A stretch of DNA of 24,375 bases from DASYRX01 sp036003845 (GCA_036003845.1 DASYRX010000219.1:1-24375), one strand, 5' to 3'; shown: positions 1-7,923, counted from the stretch's first letter. Notes: generated by a model not told the origin, from the sequence alone. Numbers and translations: made by a program.

Positions 1-117
1 CGCGAAGCGCTCCAGCCGGCAGTTAAGCAGCGATAAACGGGCGGACCTCCGGACGAATTCTTTGCGTTCCTGTGCTGAGGCGGCCGCTGTCGCCAGCAGC
101 ACCACCGCCAGGGCCAA
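1..117 (-). CDS. N-terminus of a secreted protein (partial)
   Basis: A minus-strand frame is open from a TTG at 117 to the window edge (39 residues). The translation begins with a hydrophobic stretch (LALAVVLLATAAASA) followed by QERKEF, which is a good Sec signal peptide with an ASA cleavage site. An in-frame stop lies upstream at about 145-147. AAGGG lies six bases before the TTG, and a stronger AAAGGAGG lies further upstream with a copy of the CGTTAGGC word between it and the start, so the true start is uncertain. The rest of the protein lies outside the window, so no function can be given. It reads in the same direction as the malic enzyme, which ends about 110 bases upstream. Confidence 0.5.
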   Translation of the reverse strand, partial: MALAVVLLATAAASAQERKEFVRRSARLSLLNCRLERFA

Positions 118-230
118 TCGATGCCCTTGCCTAACGCCTCCTTTTTAGACGCGCCACAAAATCGGGCAGCGTCAGCACCCGCTCAGTGGGAAGAGTTCCC
201 TAGCGGCAGTCGGATATCAGCCGACAATCG

Positions 231-1892
231 CTACTGCACCGCCGCCAAACTTCCTGATCGCCGACTCGCGTGCACTTCGTAGTCTGGTCGATACATCTTC
301 CCGGCGACAACGGTGGCAAGATCGTGGGGCCGGGGTCCGACCGCGATGTTGCGTTCATAAGCAAGCTCCGCAACGGCGACAGCGATCGACGCCGAGATTT
401 CGCGAATGCGATGCAACGGCGGGAAGATGCTCCCGCGCGCGAGCTCGCGGTCGCCAACGCAATTGGCGAGAGTGCGTGCCGCGGCCAAGAACATTTCGTC
501 AATAACTCGGCGAGCTCCAGACGCGATAATCCCGAGGCCGACGCCAGGGAAGATGTATGCGTTGTTCGCCTGGCCGGGCGCGAACGTCCGACCATTGAGG
601 TCCACGGCAGCAAACGGACTTCCGCTTGCAAAGATCGCACGCCCCTCGCTCCACGCATACGCCTGCTCGGCCGTGCACTCCGAGTACGCCGTCGGGTTCG
701 AAAGCGCGAAGATGATCGGTCGGGCATTGATCGCGCTCATCGCCGCGATGACAGGCTGCGTGAAGGTCTGCGGCTGTCCCGACACGCCGATCAGAGCCGT
801 AGGCCTAACGTCGATCACAGCGGAGAGCAGATCAGCAATCGCCGCATGATCGTGCGCGAATGGGCGTTTGTGCGCCGGGAGATCGCTGCGGCTGCGCACG
901 ACCAGTCCTTGGGAGTCGAACAACCAGCAACGCTGGCGCGCCTCAGTTTCGGTCAACCCCTCGTCGACCATCGCTCGCACAAGAAGCGAGGCGATGCCGG
1001 TACCTGCCTCACCAGCGCCCAAGAAGAGGAACTTCTGGTCGCCGAGTTTCTTTGATGAAAGCAGTCGGAGCGCACTGTAGAGTCCCGCCAGCGCAACGCC
1101 GGCGGTGCCTTGAATGTCATCGTTGAAGCAAGGCGTGTGTTCGCGGTACTTCTCGAGAAAGCGGAATGCGTTCTTGTTGCTGAAGTCTTCGAACTGCACG
1201 AGCGCGCGCGGGAAGACGACGCGCACGGAATGCATGAATTCGGCCATGACGACGTCATAAGCATCTTGCGTTAGGCGTCGTCGCGGCAGCCCGATGTAGA
1301 ACGGGTCGTTCAGTAGCGCCTCGTTTTCAGTCCCCACGTCGAGCGTGATGGGAAGGCACCACGTAGGATCTACGCCGGCGCACGCCGTGTAGAGCGACAG
1401 CTTTCCGACAGGTATGCCCATGCCGTTGGCCCCGAGGTCGCCCAGTCCGAGGATACGCTCGCCGTCGGTGACGACGATCGTTCGTACATCCGCGTTCGGC
1501 CAGTTGCGCATGATACGTCCGATGCGGCCGCGGTCCTCGGCCGTGATGAACAAACCTCGAGGACGGCGCCAGATGTGGCCATACTGCTGACAGGCGAGGC
1601 CCACGGTCGGCGTGTAAATGACCGGCATCATCTCCTCGAGATGATCCATGAGCACACGATAGAACAGCTGCTCGTTGCGGTCCTGCAGCGCAATCATGTA
1701 GATGTGGCGCTCCAGATCCGACGTTAGGCGGTGAAAGTTTTCCATTACTTTCACCGCCTGTTGCTCCTGAGTGAGGATGCGTGGCGGCAAGAGTCCTCGC
1801 AGGCGCAGCCGGTCGCGCTCCTCGTCGCTGAATGCCGTCCCCCTGTTGCGATGGGGATCGTGCAGAAGCTCCACTCCTGTCAGGCTGTGCAT
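231..1892 (-). CDS. maeA: NAD-dependent malic enzyme (oxaloacetate-decarboxylating)
   Basis: Oxidative decarboxylation of L-malate to pyruvate and CO2 with reduction of NAD, linking the TCA cycle to pyruvate in the cytoplasm. The 553-residue product has the whole malic-enzyme signature set in order: YTPTVGLACQQYG, VTDGERILGLGDLGANGMG, the metal- and malate-binding block QFEDFSNKNAFRFLEKY with HTPCFNDDIQGTAGV, the Rossmann loop FLGAGEAGTGIA, GVSGQPQTF, ALSNPTAYSE and QANNAYIFPGVGLG. Its length matches the bacterial SfcA/MaeA class (about 560 residues), without the phosphotransacetylase tail of MaeB. The frame is open 25 codons further upstream, but AGGAG seven bases before the ATG at 1892 decides the start. 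A small lipoprotein ORF ends 10 bases upstream. Three copies of the CGTTAGGC word are embedded, read as RLT twice and DVRP once. The NAD preference is from family resemblance. Confidence 0.93.
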   Translation of the reverse strand: MHSLTGVELLHDPHRNRGTAFSDEERDRLRLRGLLPPRILTQEQQAVKVMENFHRLTSDLERHIYMIALQDRNEQLFYRVLMDHLEEMMPVIYTPTVGLACQQYGHIWRRPRGLFITAEDRGRIGRIMRNWPNADVRTIVVTDGERILGLGDLGANGMGIPVGKLSLYTACAGVDPTWCLPITLDVGTENEALLNDPFYIGLPRRRLTQDAYDVVMAEFMHSVRVVFPRALVQFEDFSNKNAFRFLEKYREHTPCFNDDIQGTAGVALAGLYSALRLLSSKKLGDQKFLFLGAGEAGTGIASLLVRAMVDEGLTETEARQRCWLFDSQGLVVRSRSDLPAHKRPFAHDHAAIADLLSAVIDVRPTALIGVSGQPQTFTQPVIAAMSAINARPIIFALSNPTAYSECTAEQAYAWSEGRAIFASGSPFAAVDLNGRTFAPGQANNAYIFPGVGLGIIASGARRVIDEMFLAAARTLANCVGDRELARGSIFPPLHRIREISASIAVAVAELAYERNIAVGPRPHDLATVVAGKMYRPDYEVHASRRSGSLAAVQ

Positions 1893-1902
1893 TTTCGCGC
1901 TC

Positions 1903-2037
1903 CTACTCGCGCTCCGCGTCTCCCGCGGCACCAGCAACCGCCGATCCGCTCGGTGGAGAGCAGGCAACCATATAGTACGCGCCCAACGCGAATGACGCGG
2001 CTCCGCTAAGGAGTGCCGGCCTGCGTGAGAGCCTCAT
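1903..2037 (-). CDS. Possible small lipoprotein upstream of malic enzyme
   Basis: A 44-residue ORF on the malic-enzyme strand. It starts at an ATG with GAGG six bases upstream and stops ten bases before the malic-enzyme start. The sequence has a basic start (MRLSRR), a hydrophobic run and a lipobox-like YYMVAC followed by SPPSGS, then a short Ala/Gly-rich acidic tail. It would be exported and lipid-anchored with a mature part of only about 19 residues. Good ribosome-binding spacing and tight placement argue that it is translated; the very short length and lack of any family I recognise argue for caution. It could instead be only a leader for the downstream gene. Confidence 0.4.
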   Translation of the reverse strand: MRLSRRPALLSGAASFALGAYYMVACSPPSGSAVAGAAGDAERE

Positions 2038-2277
2038 GAGAAACCTCGAAATGCGTTGAGTTGTTAGGTGCGATGCCGTGCCCCTGGAGGCACGCGGCCA
2101 CGCCCAAAAGCTTCGCCTTCCCTGCAGCATTTCGAGACAGGGGAATCTCCGCATCTCGCGTCCGTGTTTTCGCCCGGTCGTGTGAGGGGTTTCCCGACCG
2201 CTTTGCCTGACGGCATAGCCGATACTGCCTGCGCAAGCGACTGCTACCACGTTAGGCACTACTCAGAAACGGCTGGC

Positions 2278-2718
2278 ATGCGGCTCACGCGCTTTACTGA
2301 CAACGCCTTACGCTGTTTGCTCTATCTCGCGGCCACTCCGTCCAGCACGGCGACGGTAGGCGAGGTCGCGGCGCGTATGGGGATGTCGGCGGATCATTTG
2401 CTCAAGGTCGTCCAGCGGCTCGTCGCGCTGGGCTATGTGCGAACAATCCGCGGCCGTAACGGCGGGTTGAAGCTCGCCAAGCGCGCCGACGCGATCACCA
2501 TAGCGGAAGTCGTGCGCGCCACGGAGTCTAGCCTCGCGCTCGTTCCATGTTTCGAGGTTTGCAGTACGCAGTGTCCACTGATCGGGTCTTGCGCACTCGC
2601 CGGAGCGCTCGCCGAATCACTGCACGCCTTCTTTGACGTCTTGCAGCGTCGAACGGTGGCGGATCTCGTCGCCTCGTCGCGCGCCAGCCCAGTTGTGCAC
2701 GTGGCGGGCAGTGACTGA
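2278..2718 (+). CDS. nsrR: Rrf2-family transcriptional regulator, NsrR-like
   Basis: A 146-residue DNA-binding regulator. The N-terminus MRLTRFTDNALRCLLYLA closely resembles NsrR, including Asp8, a cluster ligand in characterised 4Fe-4S NsrR. A winged helix follows (GMSADHLLKVVQRLVALGYV, then the wing RGRNGGLKLA). The cluster region has cysteines at 91, 95, 99 and 105; the 99 and 105 pair has the C-x5-C spacing of the last two NsrR cysteines, and Cys91 sits at the usual first position. By family knowledge such proteins repress nitric-oxide detoxification genes until NO damages the cluster. No NO reductase or flavohaemoglobin is visible in this window, so the targets are elsewhere. The frame is open further upstream, but family alignment puts the start at 2278. 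No clear Shine-Dalgarno is visible. A CGTTAGGC copy lies 20 bases before the start. Confidence 0.8.
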   Translation: MRLTRFTDNALRCLLYLAATPSSTATVGEVAARMGMSADHLLKVVQRLVALGYVRTIRGRNGGLKLAKRADAITIAEVVRATESSLALVPCFEVCSTQCPLIGSCALAGALAESLHAFFDVLQRRTVADLVASSRASPVVHVAGSD

Positions 2719-2731
2719 GGTAGCCAAGGTG

Positions 2732-2937
2732 ATGAGAAGCTTGCTACTGCTCCTCGCGCTCGTTGTCGCAGCGGCAGTGAGTGCATTGCTCATCGCTTCA
2801 TTACGGTCGTGGACGTCAAGGATACGCCAGACATCGCCTCTGGTGCGCTGCACCGCTGCCTCGCTGAAGCCGTGTGGGTCCCGACGGCGCTCCTCCCTTC
2901 TGCTGGCGTCCAGTGGGCAGCGATTCGGGCGCGCTGA
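2732..2937 (+). pseudogene. Remnant of a DUF6544 (DUF6920)-type membrane protein gene
   Basis: An ATG at 2732, 14 bases after the regulator stop, begins a good membrane-anchor start (MRSLLLLLALVVAAAVSALL). That frame soon becomes Arg/Ser-rich nonsense. From 2797, in a different frame, a stretch of 46 codons encodes ITVVDVKDTPDIASGALH followed by CLAEAVWVPTALLPSAGVQW, ending in TGA at 2935. I recognise this as the conserved central part of the DUF6544 family (typically RYLAEAPWFPTALLP...GVRWEAID). The expected residues between the anchor and this block (over 100) are absent, and a further frame change would be needed to continue past 2937. This looks like a gene broken by an internal deletion plus frameshifts. 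The stretch from 2938 to 3040 holds no convincing coding sequence. Confidence 0.55.
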
Positions 2938-3043
2938 CGCACGTCTCGAGCAGCGGGCGTCAGGTAAAAACCGACAGCCGAGGCATTACCTCCCGACCTA
3001 AAGCGCTGCAAAGCGCTGACTGGAGAGAGTCGCTGTCGTGGCG

Positions 3044-3062
3044 ATCCTTTAGGCAGAAGCTC
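3044..3062 (+). promoter_or_regulatory. Shared upstream element, copy 1
   Basis: ATCCTTTAGGCAGAAGCTC lies 38 bases before the DUF3108 gene. A near-identical element lies about the same distance before the YceI gene at 3986-4003. Both are preceded by GTCGT. It may be a common promoter or operator; the match is visible, the role is inferred. Confidence 0.3.
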
Positions 3063-3100
3063 AGCCCGAGCTGGGCGAAACCCCGTTTTCCGTCCGCTGT

Positions 3101-3892
3101 ATGTCGCTCACTTCGCAAAGGCCACGGCAAATCACGACCACGACGCTGGCGGCAGCCGCGCTCGCATTCTCGAGCGCGGCGTTGGCTGCCCAATCGACGG
3201 TTGAATTGCCGTTCGCACCCGGAGAGCGGCTCACGTACAACGTCCGTGTCGGCAAGCTAGGCAACGTTGGTCGCGGCACGATGGTCGTTGAAGGCCCAGT
3301 CAATGTGCGAGACGTAGAAGTTTACGCCCTCCATTTCGACCTTCGCGCGCGCGTCGGCTTCCTGACGGCAGTGGATCGAACGTGCTCCTGGATCGATCCG
3401 CAACGCATGGCGACACTGCGCTTTCAGAAGCACGAGCGTCACCCGCTCTCGAAGTATGACGAGAAGGTTGAGCTCTTTCCGCAAGACGGTCGTTGGGAGC
3501 GGTCGCCGAGCGACACGGGGGTGAGCCCCACAGACGCGCCACTAGATGAGCTTTCTTTCATCTACTTCGTGCGCACTCTGCCGCTTGTGGTGGACACGAC
3601 CTACGAACTCACGCGGCACTTCGAAATCGGACGCAATCCGATTCAGGTCAAAGTTGTTAGGCGCGACACGCTCGTGACTCAGGCGGGGACATTCCCGACA
3701 GTGTTCGTCGAGCTGCGCGTCAAGGACCCGCGCCGCTACAAGGGTGAAGGCGTCATTGGCATCCACCTGTCCGACGACGAGCACCGCATTCCAGTTCGCA
3801 TAACGAGCTCGATGCCGCCCTTCGGCGCTACGGTCTTGACGCTCGTCGCTCACTCTTACGCGGCGGCCCCTGCAGCGACTGACGGCCACTGA
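3101..3892 (+). CDS. Exported DUF3108 family protein
   Basis: A 263-residue protein with an N-terminal signal peptide (hydrophobic run TTTLAAAALAFSSAALAAQS, cleavage near residue 30), so periplasmic. The mature part opens with LPFAPGERLTYNVRVGKLG, the typical beginning of DUF3108 proteins. It continues with the strand-rich pattern of that family, such as RTCSWIDPQRMATLRFQKHE, LPLVVDTTYEL and RIPVRITSSMPPFGATVLTL. The biochemical role of the family is not established. In its favour the gene is complete, uses ordinary codons and ends with a clean stop. No strong Shine-Dalgarno precedes the ATG at 3101. A variant TGTTAGGC word at 3655 encodes part of VVRR. It shares an upstream element with the YceI gene that follows, so the two may be co-regulated. 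Confidence 0.8.
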   Translation: MSLTSQRPRQITTTTLAAAALAFSSAALAAQSTVELPFAPGERLTYNVRVGKLGNVGRGTMVVEGPVNVRDVEVYALHFDLRARVGFLTAVDRTCSWIDPQRMATLRFQKHERHPLSKYDEKVELFPQDGRWERSPSDTGVSPTDAPLDELSFIYFVRTLPLVVDTTYELTRHFEIGRNPIQVKVVRRDTLVTQAGTFPTVFVELRVKDPRRYKGEGVIGIHLSDDEHRIPVRITSSMPPFGATVLTLVAHSYAAAPAATDGH

Positions 3893-3985
3893 AGCCGCCG
3901 TCGGGGGATCCCCTACGCGCCAGAGGCCGTGGTTCCCTACAGAGAATCCTCGTTAAGCGGACATTCGCGGAAACCTGCGAGTCGT

Positions 3986-4003
3986 ATCCTCAGGCAGAAG
4001 GTC
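3986..4003 (+). promoter_or_regulatory. Shared upstream element, copy 2
   Basis: ATCCTCAGGCAGAAGGTC lies 42 bases before the YceI start, matching the element at 3044-3062 with one missing T and two substitutions. It is possibly a shared promoter or operator. Confidence 0.3.
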
Positions 4004-4045
4004 GCGCAACGCGCGCGACGCGAGACCGAACACCATGGAGATACG

Positions 4046-4648
4046 ATGCGCCGAATCGAAAGAAACCTTGTTCTAGCGCAACTCGCGTTGGCGCCGGCGC
4101 TCTTCGCCTGGCCGGCGACACCCAGCGCAATCGACCTGCAGCCGGAGAGCAAAGTGTGGGTCGAAGGCACTTCATCCGTGCGCGGCTACAAGTGCAGCGC
4201 GGCCGAGCTGAACGCGACGCTGCAATCGGCGGGCGGCAACGCCGTCCAGGCGATCCTCGCCGGCGACAAGGCAGTGAGCGGCGCCGACCTAACGATTGAG
4301 GTCGCGAAGTTGGAATGCGGCAACGGCACCATGAACGGCCACATGCGCAGGGCCATCAAGGCCGAAGCCAATCCCGCGATCCAGTTCAAGCTCGCGTCCT
4401 ACGAGTTGACGAAGAGCGCCGACACGCTGCGGATTGAGATGAGCGGCGACCTAACGATTGCCGGCACGCAGAAGTCGATCACGTTGCAGGCGCTCGCCAA
4501 GGATGGTGGCAATGGTACGCTGCTCGTCGAGGGGACGCACGAGCTCAACATGACGGATTACGGCATCAAGCCTCCGAAGCTGATGCTCGGAGCGCTCAAA
4601 GTGCACGACAAGGTGAAGGTTGGCTTTTCTCTCTTACTGAAAGACTGA
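4046..4648 (+). CDS. YceI-family periplasmic protein
   Basis: A 200-residue YceI-like lipocalin-fold protein. A signal peptide (LVLAQLALAPALFAWPATPSA) is followed by the YceI pattern: WVEGTSSVRGYKCSA near the start of the mature part, NGHMRRAIKAEANPAIQFKL in the middle, SGDLTIAGTQKSITL, then LNMTDYGIKPPKLMLGALKV and a C-terminal VKVGFSLLLKD. Family members bind amphiphilic or isoprenoid ligands in the periplasm, but the ligand here is unknown. The frame is open upstream to 3929, but GGAG five bases before the ATG at 4046 and the signal peptide fix the start. The porin-like gene starts 28 bases downstream, so the two are likely one transcript. Two CGTTAGGT words lie in it, each inside the same 12 bases, both reading DLTI. 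Confidence 0.88.
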   Translation: MRRIERNLVLAQLALAPALFAWPATPSAIDLQPESKVWVEGTSSVRGYKCSAAELNATLQSAGGNAVQAILAGDKAVSGADLTIEVAKLECGNGTMNGHMRRAIKAEANPAIQFKLASYELTKSADTLRIEMSGDLTIAGTQKSITLQALAKDGGNGTLLVEGTHELNMTDYGIKPPKLMLGALKVHDKVKVGFSLLLKD

Positions 4649-4676
4649 CAGCAAGAAGAACAACCCCGAGGCTCTT

Positions 4677-6068
4677 ATGACACACACATCGAAACATCTC
4701 ACATATCTCGCGGCCGCACTACTCGTCGCAACACCGGCACTGGCGCAGCAAAACGTCGCGGTGGCGAGTGGGAAGACCGACACAATTCCTACAGTTACTG
4801 ATTCCACGGCCAAAACCGCAAAGGCAGCGACGATCTCTCTCGAGCGGCCGATCGAGATTCAGTACTACCGTCCACAGGACAAGCGCGGCTTGGCTCTCTT
4901 CGAGGCGCCGAAGCGCGACGGCGTGCCGTTCGAAGGCTTCAAGCTCTCGTGGGGCGCCGCGTTCACGCAGCAGTTCCAGGCGCTCGACCATGAGAACAGC
5001 GCGACGCCCAAGCTCGTCAGCAATGTCGATCAGAACAAGCTGATGCAGATCGGCGACGGCTTCAACAACGCGGTGGCAAATCTGTACCTCAACGCGCAGC
5101 TCGCGCCCGGGATCCGCGTGGCCCTAACGAGCTACCTCTCCTCGCGCCACCACAACGAGACGTGGGTCAAGGATGGCTACATCCTGATCGACGAGTCGCC
5201 ATTCAAGGTCGCGGCGCTCGAGAACCTCATGAAGTACGTCACGCTCCGTATCGGGCACTTCGAGGTGAACTACGGTGACGCGCACTTTCGCCGCAGCGAC
5301 AACGGTAACGCGATGTACAACCCGTTCGTCGGCAACTTGATCATGGATGCCTTCACCACGGAGATCGGTGGTGAAGTGTACGTTCGAGCGAAGGGACTAT
5401 TGGCGATGGGCGGGGTCACCGCGGGTGAATCGCGCGGCCAAGTCACACGGCCGAATGACCGCTCGTGGGCCTTCGTTGGAAAGCTCGGCTTCGACCGTCA
5501 GGTCAACGACAACCTGCGTCTTCGCCTAACGGGATCGACCTTCCAGCAGCAGAAGTCCACGAACAACACGCTCTATGCCGGTGACCGCGCGGGCTCGCGG
5601 TACTACTGGGTGATGGAAAACACGCTGGCGACCGAGACAGCCCAGTTCAGGTCGGGACTCATCAACCCCGGATTCGGGAGCAAGGTGAAGGCATACATGC
5701 TGAACCCGTTCGTGAAGTATCACGGCCTCGAGCTCTTCGGTGTGATCGAGCAGGCCGAAGGCCGCGCGGCCAACGAAACGGTGATGCGTACCTGGAACCA
5801 GTACGCGTACGAAGCTCTGTATCGCTTCCTGCCAGGTGAGAGGCTGTTCGTCGGCGCACGCTACAACACGGCGAAAGGCGATCTCACTGGGATCACCAAC
5901 GACGTGGCACTGGACCGCACGCAATTCGGGGGCGGGTGGTTCATCACCACCAACCTCCTCATGAAAGCCGAGTACGTGACGCAGAAGTATCGCGACTTCC
6001 CGGCGGCTGATATTCGGCGCGGCGGAAAGTTCAACGGCTACATGGTCGAGGCAGTAGTGTCCTTCTGA
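4677..6068 (+). CDS. Outer-membrane porin-like beta-barrel protein
   Basis: A 463-residue exported protein with a signal peptide (YLAAALLVATPALAQQ). Its body has alternating amphipathic strands rich in aromatic residues and Gly, and it ends in Phe (VEAVVSF), typical of an outer-membrane barrel recognised by the Bam complex. Strand-like examples are FVGKLGFDRQVNDNLRLRLTG and FVGARYNTAKGDLTG. A linker rich in Thr and Ala (residues about 25-55) precedes the barrel. No TonB box or plug domain is seen, so it is more likely a channel than a receptor. GAGG stands five bases before the ATG. It follows the YceI gene by 28 bases, which suggests they act on the same envelope substrate, though none can be named. 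Two uptake-like words are embedded (ALTS and RLTG). Confidence 0.7.
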   Translation: MTHTSKHLTYLAAALLVATPALAQQNVAVASGKTDTIPTVTDSTAKTAKAATISLERPIEIQYYRPQDKRGLALFEAPKRDGVPFEGFKLSWGAAFTQQFQALDHENSATPKLVSNVDQNKLMQIGDGFNNAVANLYLNAQLAPGIRVALTSYLSSRHHNETWVKDGYILIDESPFKVAALENLMKYVTLRIGHFEVNYGDAHFRRSDNGNAMYNPFVGNLIMDAFTTEIGGEVYVRAKGLLAMGGVTAGESRGQVTRPNDRSWAFVGKLGFDRQVNDNLRLRLTGSTFQQQKSTNNTLYAGDRAGSRYYWVMENTLATETAQFRSGLINPGFGSKVKAYMLNPFVKYHGLELFGVIEQAEGRAANETVMRTWNQYAYEALYRFLPGERLFVGARYNTAKGDLTGITNDVALDRTQFGGGWFITTNLLMKAEYVTQKYRDFPAADIRRGGKFNGYMVEAVVSF

Positions 6069-6089
6069 AAGCGAAGGGTGTCACGCAGG

Positions 6090-6120
6090 CGAGGGCGCAG
6101 TCGCAAGGACTGCGCCTTCG
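6090..6120. terminator. Bidirectional hairpin between convergent genes
   Basis: GGCGCAGTC (6094-6102) pairs with GACTGCGCC (6108-6116) around a 5-base loop. The stem extends outward by four more pairs, one of them G-U. It lies between the convergent porin and histidine kinase genes. No T tract follows, so efficiency is uncertain. Confidence 0.6.
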
Positions 6121-6125
6121 TCGCG

Positions 6126-7844
6126 TTAGGTGTGATTCGTGGAGCGCGGGATCGAAAATGAGAACGTACTGCCGCGCCCAAGCTCGCTATGCACGCTGAT
6201 CGAACCGCCGTGCGCCTCCACAATACCGCGCGCGATCGTGAGCCCCAGACCACTGCCGATGGCGCGTCCTTTGCGCTTCGAGTGCCAGTAGCGATCGAAG
6301 ACGTGTGGCAGATCATCCTTCGCTATGCCGATACCAGTGTCGCGCACGTCGACCCGCAATGCCGCGTCGTTCACCGATACGCGCAACTCCACTCGGCCAC
6401 CGGAGTCCGTGAACTTGATTGCGTTGGCGACGAGATTGGCGATCACTTGCATAACGCGCGCAGCATCGATCTCGACTTCGCGTGCACCGTCCTGTGAATC
6501 GTTCGTCACGACCAGAGTGATGTTGCGCTCACGCGCCGAGTGCTCGAACATCGCGCGCGTTCGATCGAGCAACGGTTCAACCTGCTCGCGATCCATCGTC
6601 AGGCGAAGTTGCCCCGCCGCTATCATGGATGCGTCCAGCAGGTCCCGAATGAGCCGTTCAGCCAGCTGTGACGCCTCGCCGATCGCGTCCAGCAGGCGAT
6701 CGCGTTCAGCCTGGTCCGACGGTGGATTCGTGAGCAGCACGTTGCTGCACATCGAGATCGCACTCAATGGATTGCGCAGATCGTGCGAAACAACGCTCAC
6801 GATCTCGTCGCGCAACTGCGTCGCGCGCTGGGCGGAGCGGTAGAGCGCGGCATTCTCCAAAGTCAACGCAGCGCGGAAGGCAAGCTGACGTGCCAGTTCG
6901 CGTGTGGCGTCGTCAAACACGCGATGCGCCTCCGTCGAGATGAGGTGTAGAACTCCCACCACGCGTTCGCGCGCGCGTAATTGCACCGTTAGGCACGCCC
7001 TCGCTCCGATTGCGCGCAACACGGCTGACTCGCTACTCTCGTCGGCCCACGAATCCTCGCCACTCTCTTCCAGCGCGACGTTCCGAGCGAGAACACGCGC
7101 CGTAGGAAAGGGCGTGTTGTTCGCCGCGCCGTAGCGCGCATTCAAGTCGCGCAACGCTTTGGTCGCCGCATCGTCGTCATGCGTGCTCGCCAAACGGCGG
7201 ATGCTGCCGTCGGTCTCGATGACATCGAGCACGGCGCAATCGGCTACGGCTGGAATCGCGATGTGTGCGATGCTTTGCAGAGTGCCTTCGTAATCGAGCG
7301 AAGCAGCCAGCGTTGCACCCGCCTGCGCCAGCGAGCGCTCGTGCGCTTCACGCTTGACCTGTGCGGTCGCGTCGCGTAGCACGACGCTGAACAGTCTCCC
7401 GGAGGGGAGATCGACACGGGCAATAGAAGCTTCGGCCGGGAACTCGGAGCCGTCGCGCCGAAAGCCAAATACTTGGCGCCGCTCTCCCATGCGCCGCGCT
7501 GCTTCCGGCGCGGTCGCGAAAGCCTGGATATGGCGCGAGTGCACGCTGCGAAAGCGCGGCGGGATCAGAAGATCGAGCTTCTTGCCAATCACCTCAGGCG
7601 ACTGCCACCCGAAGATCGTCTCGGCACCACGATTGAAGGTGACGATCGTCTGGTTCGCGTCTGTAATGATGATGGCGTCGGCCGAGATGCTGACGATGCT
7701 CTCGTAGCGCTGCAGCACTTCCGACAACGAAAGCTCCGCGCGACGCGCCCGGCGCACTCGAGACCACGACCAGATGCCAAGCGCGAGCGCGGCAGCCGAG
7801 ACGGCCACGGCGCCGAGAACAAGACCCGGTAGCGTTTCGTTCAC
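6126..7844 (-). CDS. PAS/GAF sensor histidine kinase
   Basis: A 572-residue hybrid-free sensor kinase. Order: one transmembrane helix (about 8-28), a PAS domain (about 42-165, with NQTIVTFNRGAETIFGW), a GAF domain (about 180-335), a HisKA dimerisation domain with the phospho-accepting His354 in VVSHDLRNPLSAI, and a HATPase domain with N box NLVANAIKFTD (about 470), G1 box DTGIGI (502) and G2 box GSGLGL (530). All catalytic motifs look intact. It starts with GTG. It lies 79 bases downstream of a response regulator and another kinase on the same strand, so it probably belongs to the same signalling unit. It has no receiver domain, so it needs a partner, plausibly the adjacent regulator. The TAA stop is formed by a CGTTAGGT word read on the minus strand. 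The signal sensed is unknown. Confidence 0.92.
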   Translation of the reverse strand: MNETLPGLVLGAVAVSAAALALGIWSWSRVRRARRAELSLSEVLQRYESIVSISADAIIITDANQTIVTFNRGAETIFGWQSPEVIGKKLDLLIPPRFRSVHSRHIQAFATAPEAARRMGERRQVFGFRRDGSEFPAEASIARVDLPSGRLFSVVLRDATAQVKREAHERSLAQAGATLAASLDYEGTLQSIAHIAIPAVADCAVLDVIETDGSIRRLASTHDDDAATKALRDLNARYGAANNTPFPTARVLARNVALEESGEDSWADESSESAVLRAIGARACLTVQLRARERVVGVLHLISTEAHRVFDDATRELARQLAFRAALTLENAALYRSAQRATQLRDEIVSVVSHDLRNPLSAISMCSNVLLTNPPSDQAERDRLLDAIGEASQLAERLIRDLLDASMIAAGQLRLTMDREQVEPLLDRTRAMFEHSARERNITLVVTNDSQDGAREVEIDAARVMQVIANLVANAIKFTDSGGRVELRVSVNDAALRVDVRDTGIGIAKDDLPHVFDRYWHSKRKGRAIGSGLGLTIARGIVEAHGGSISVHSELGRGSTFSFSIPRSTNHT

Positions 7845-7923
7845 TCCGCCAATCTTCCTCCGCGACGTCAGTGGCTGACGCTACAACGATCAGCCCGTGC
7901 GAGACAATCCCGGGCGGCGTTTT

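Noticed and set aside
209..225. Small hairpin GTCGG...CCGAC after malic enzyme as terminator
   Set aside because: Only a 5-bp stem with no T tract; too weak to call.
270..1055. 261-codon plus-strand frame over malic enzyme
   Set aside because: It is antisense to a fully conserved enzyme, Arg-rich, and has no Shine-Dalgarno or family resemblance.
2938..3040. Continuation of the DUF6544 gene or a separate small gene
   Set aside because: No frame here gives recognisable residues; at most decayed remnant.
7866..7880. CGTCAG/CTGACG mini-hairpin between the regulator and PAS kinase
   Set aside because: Six base pairs with a 3-base loop and no T tract; could be chance.
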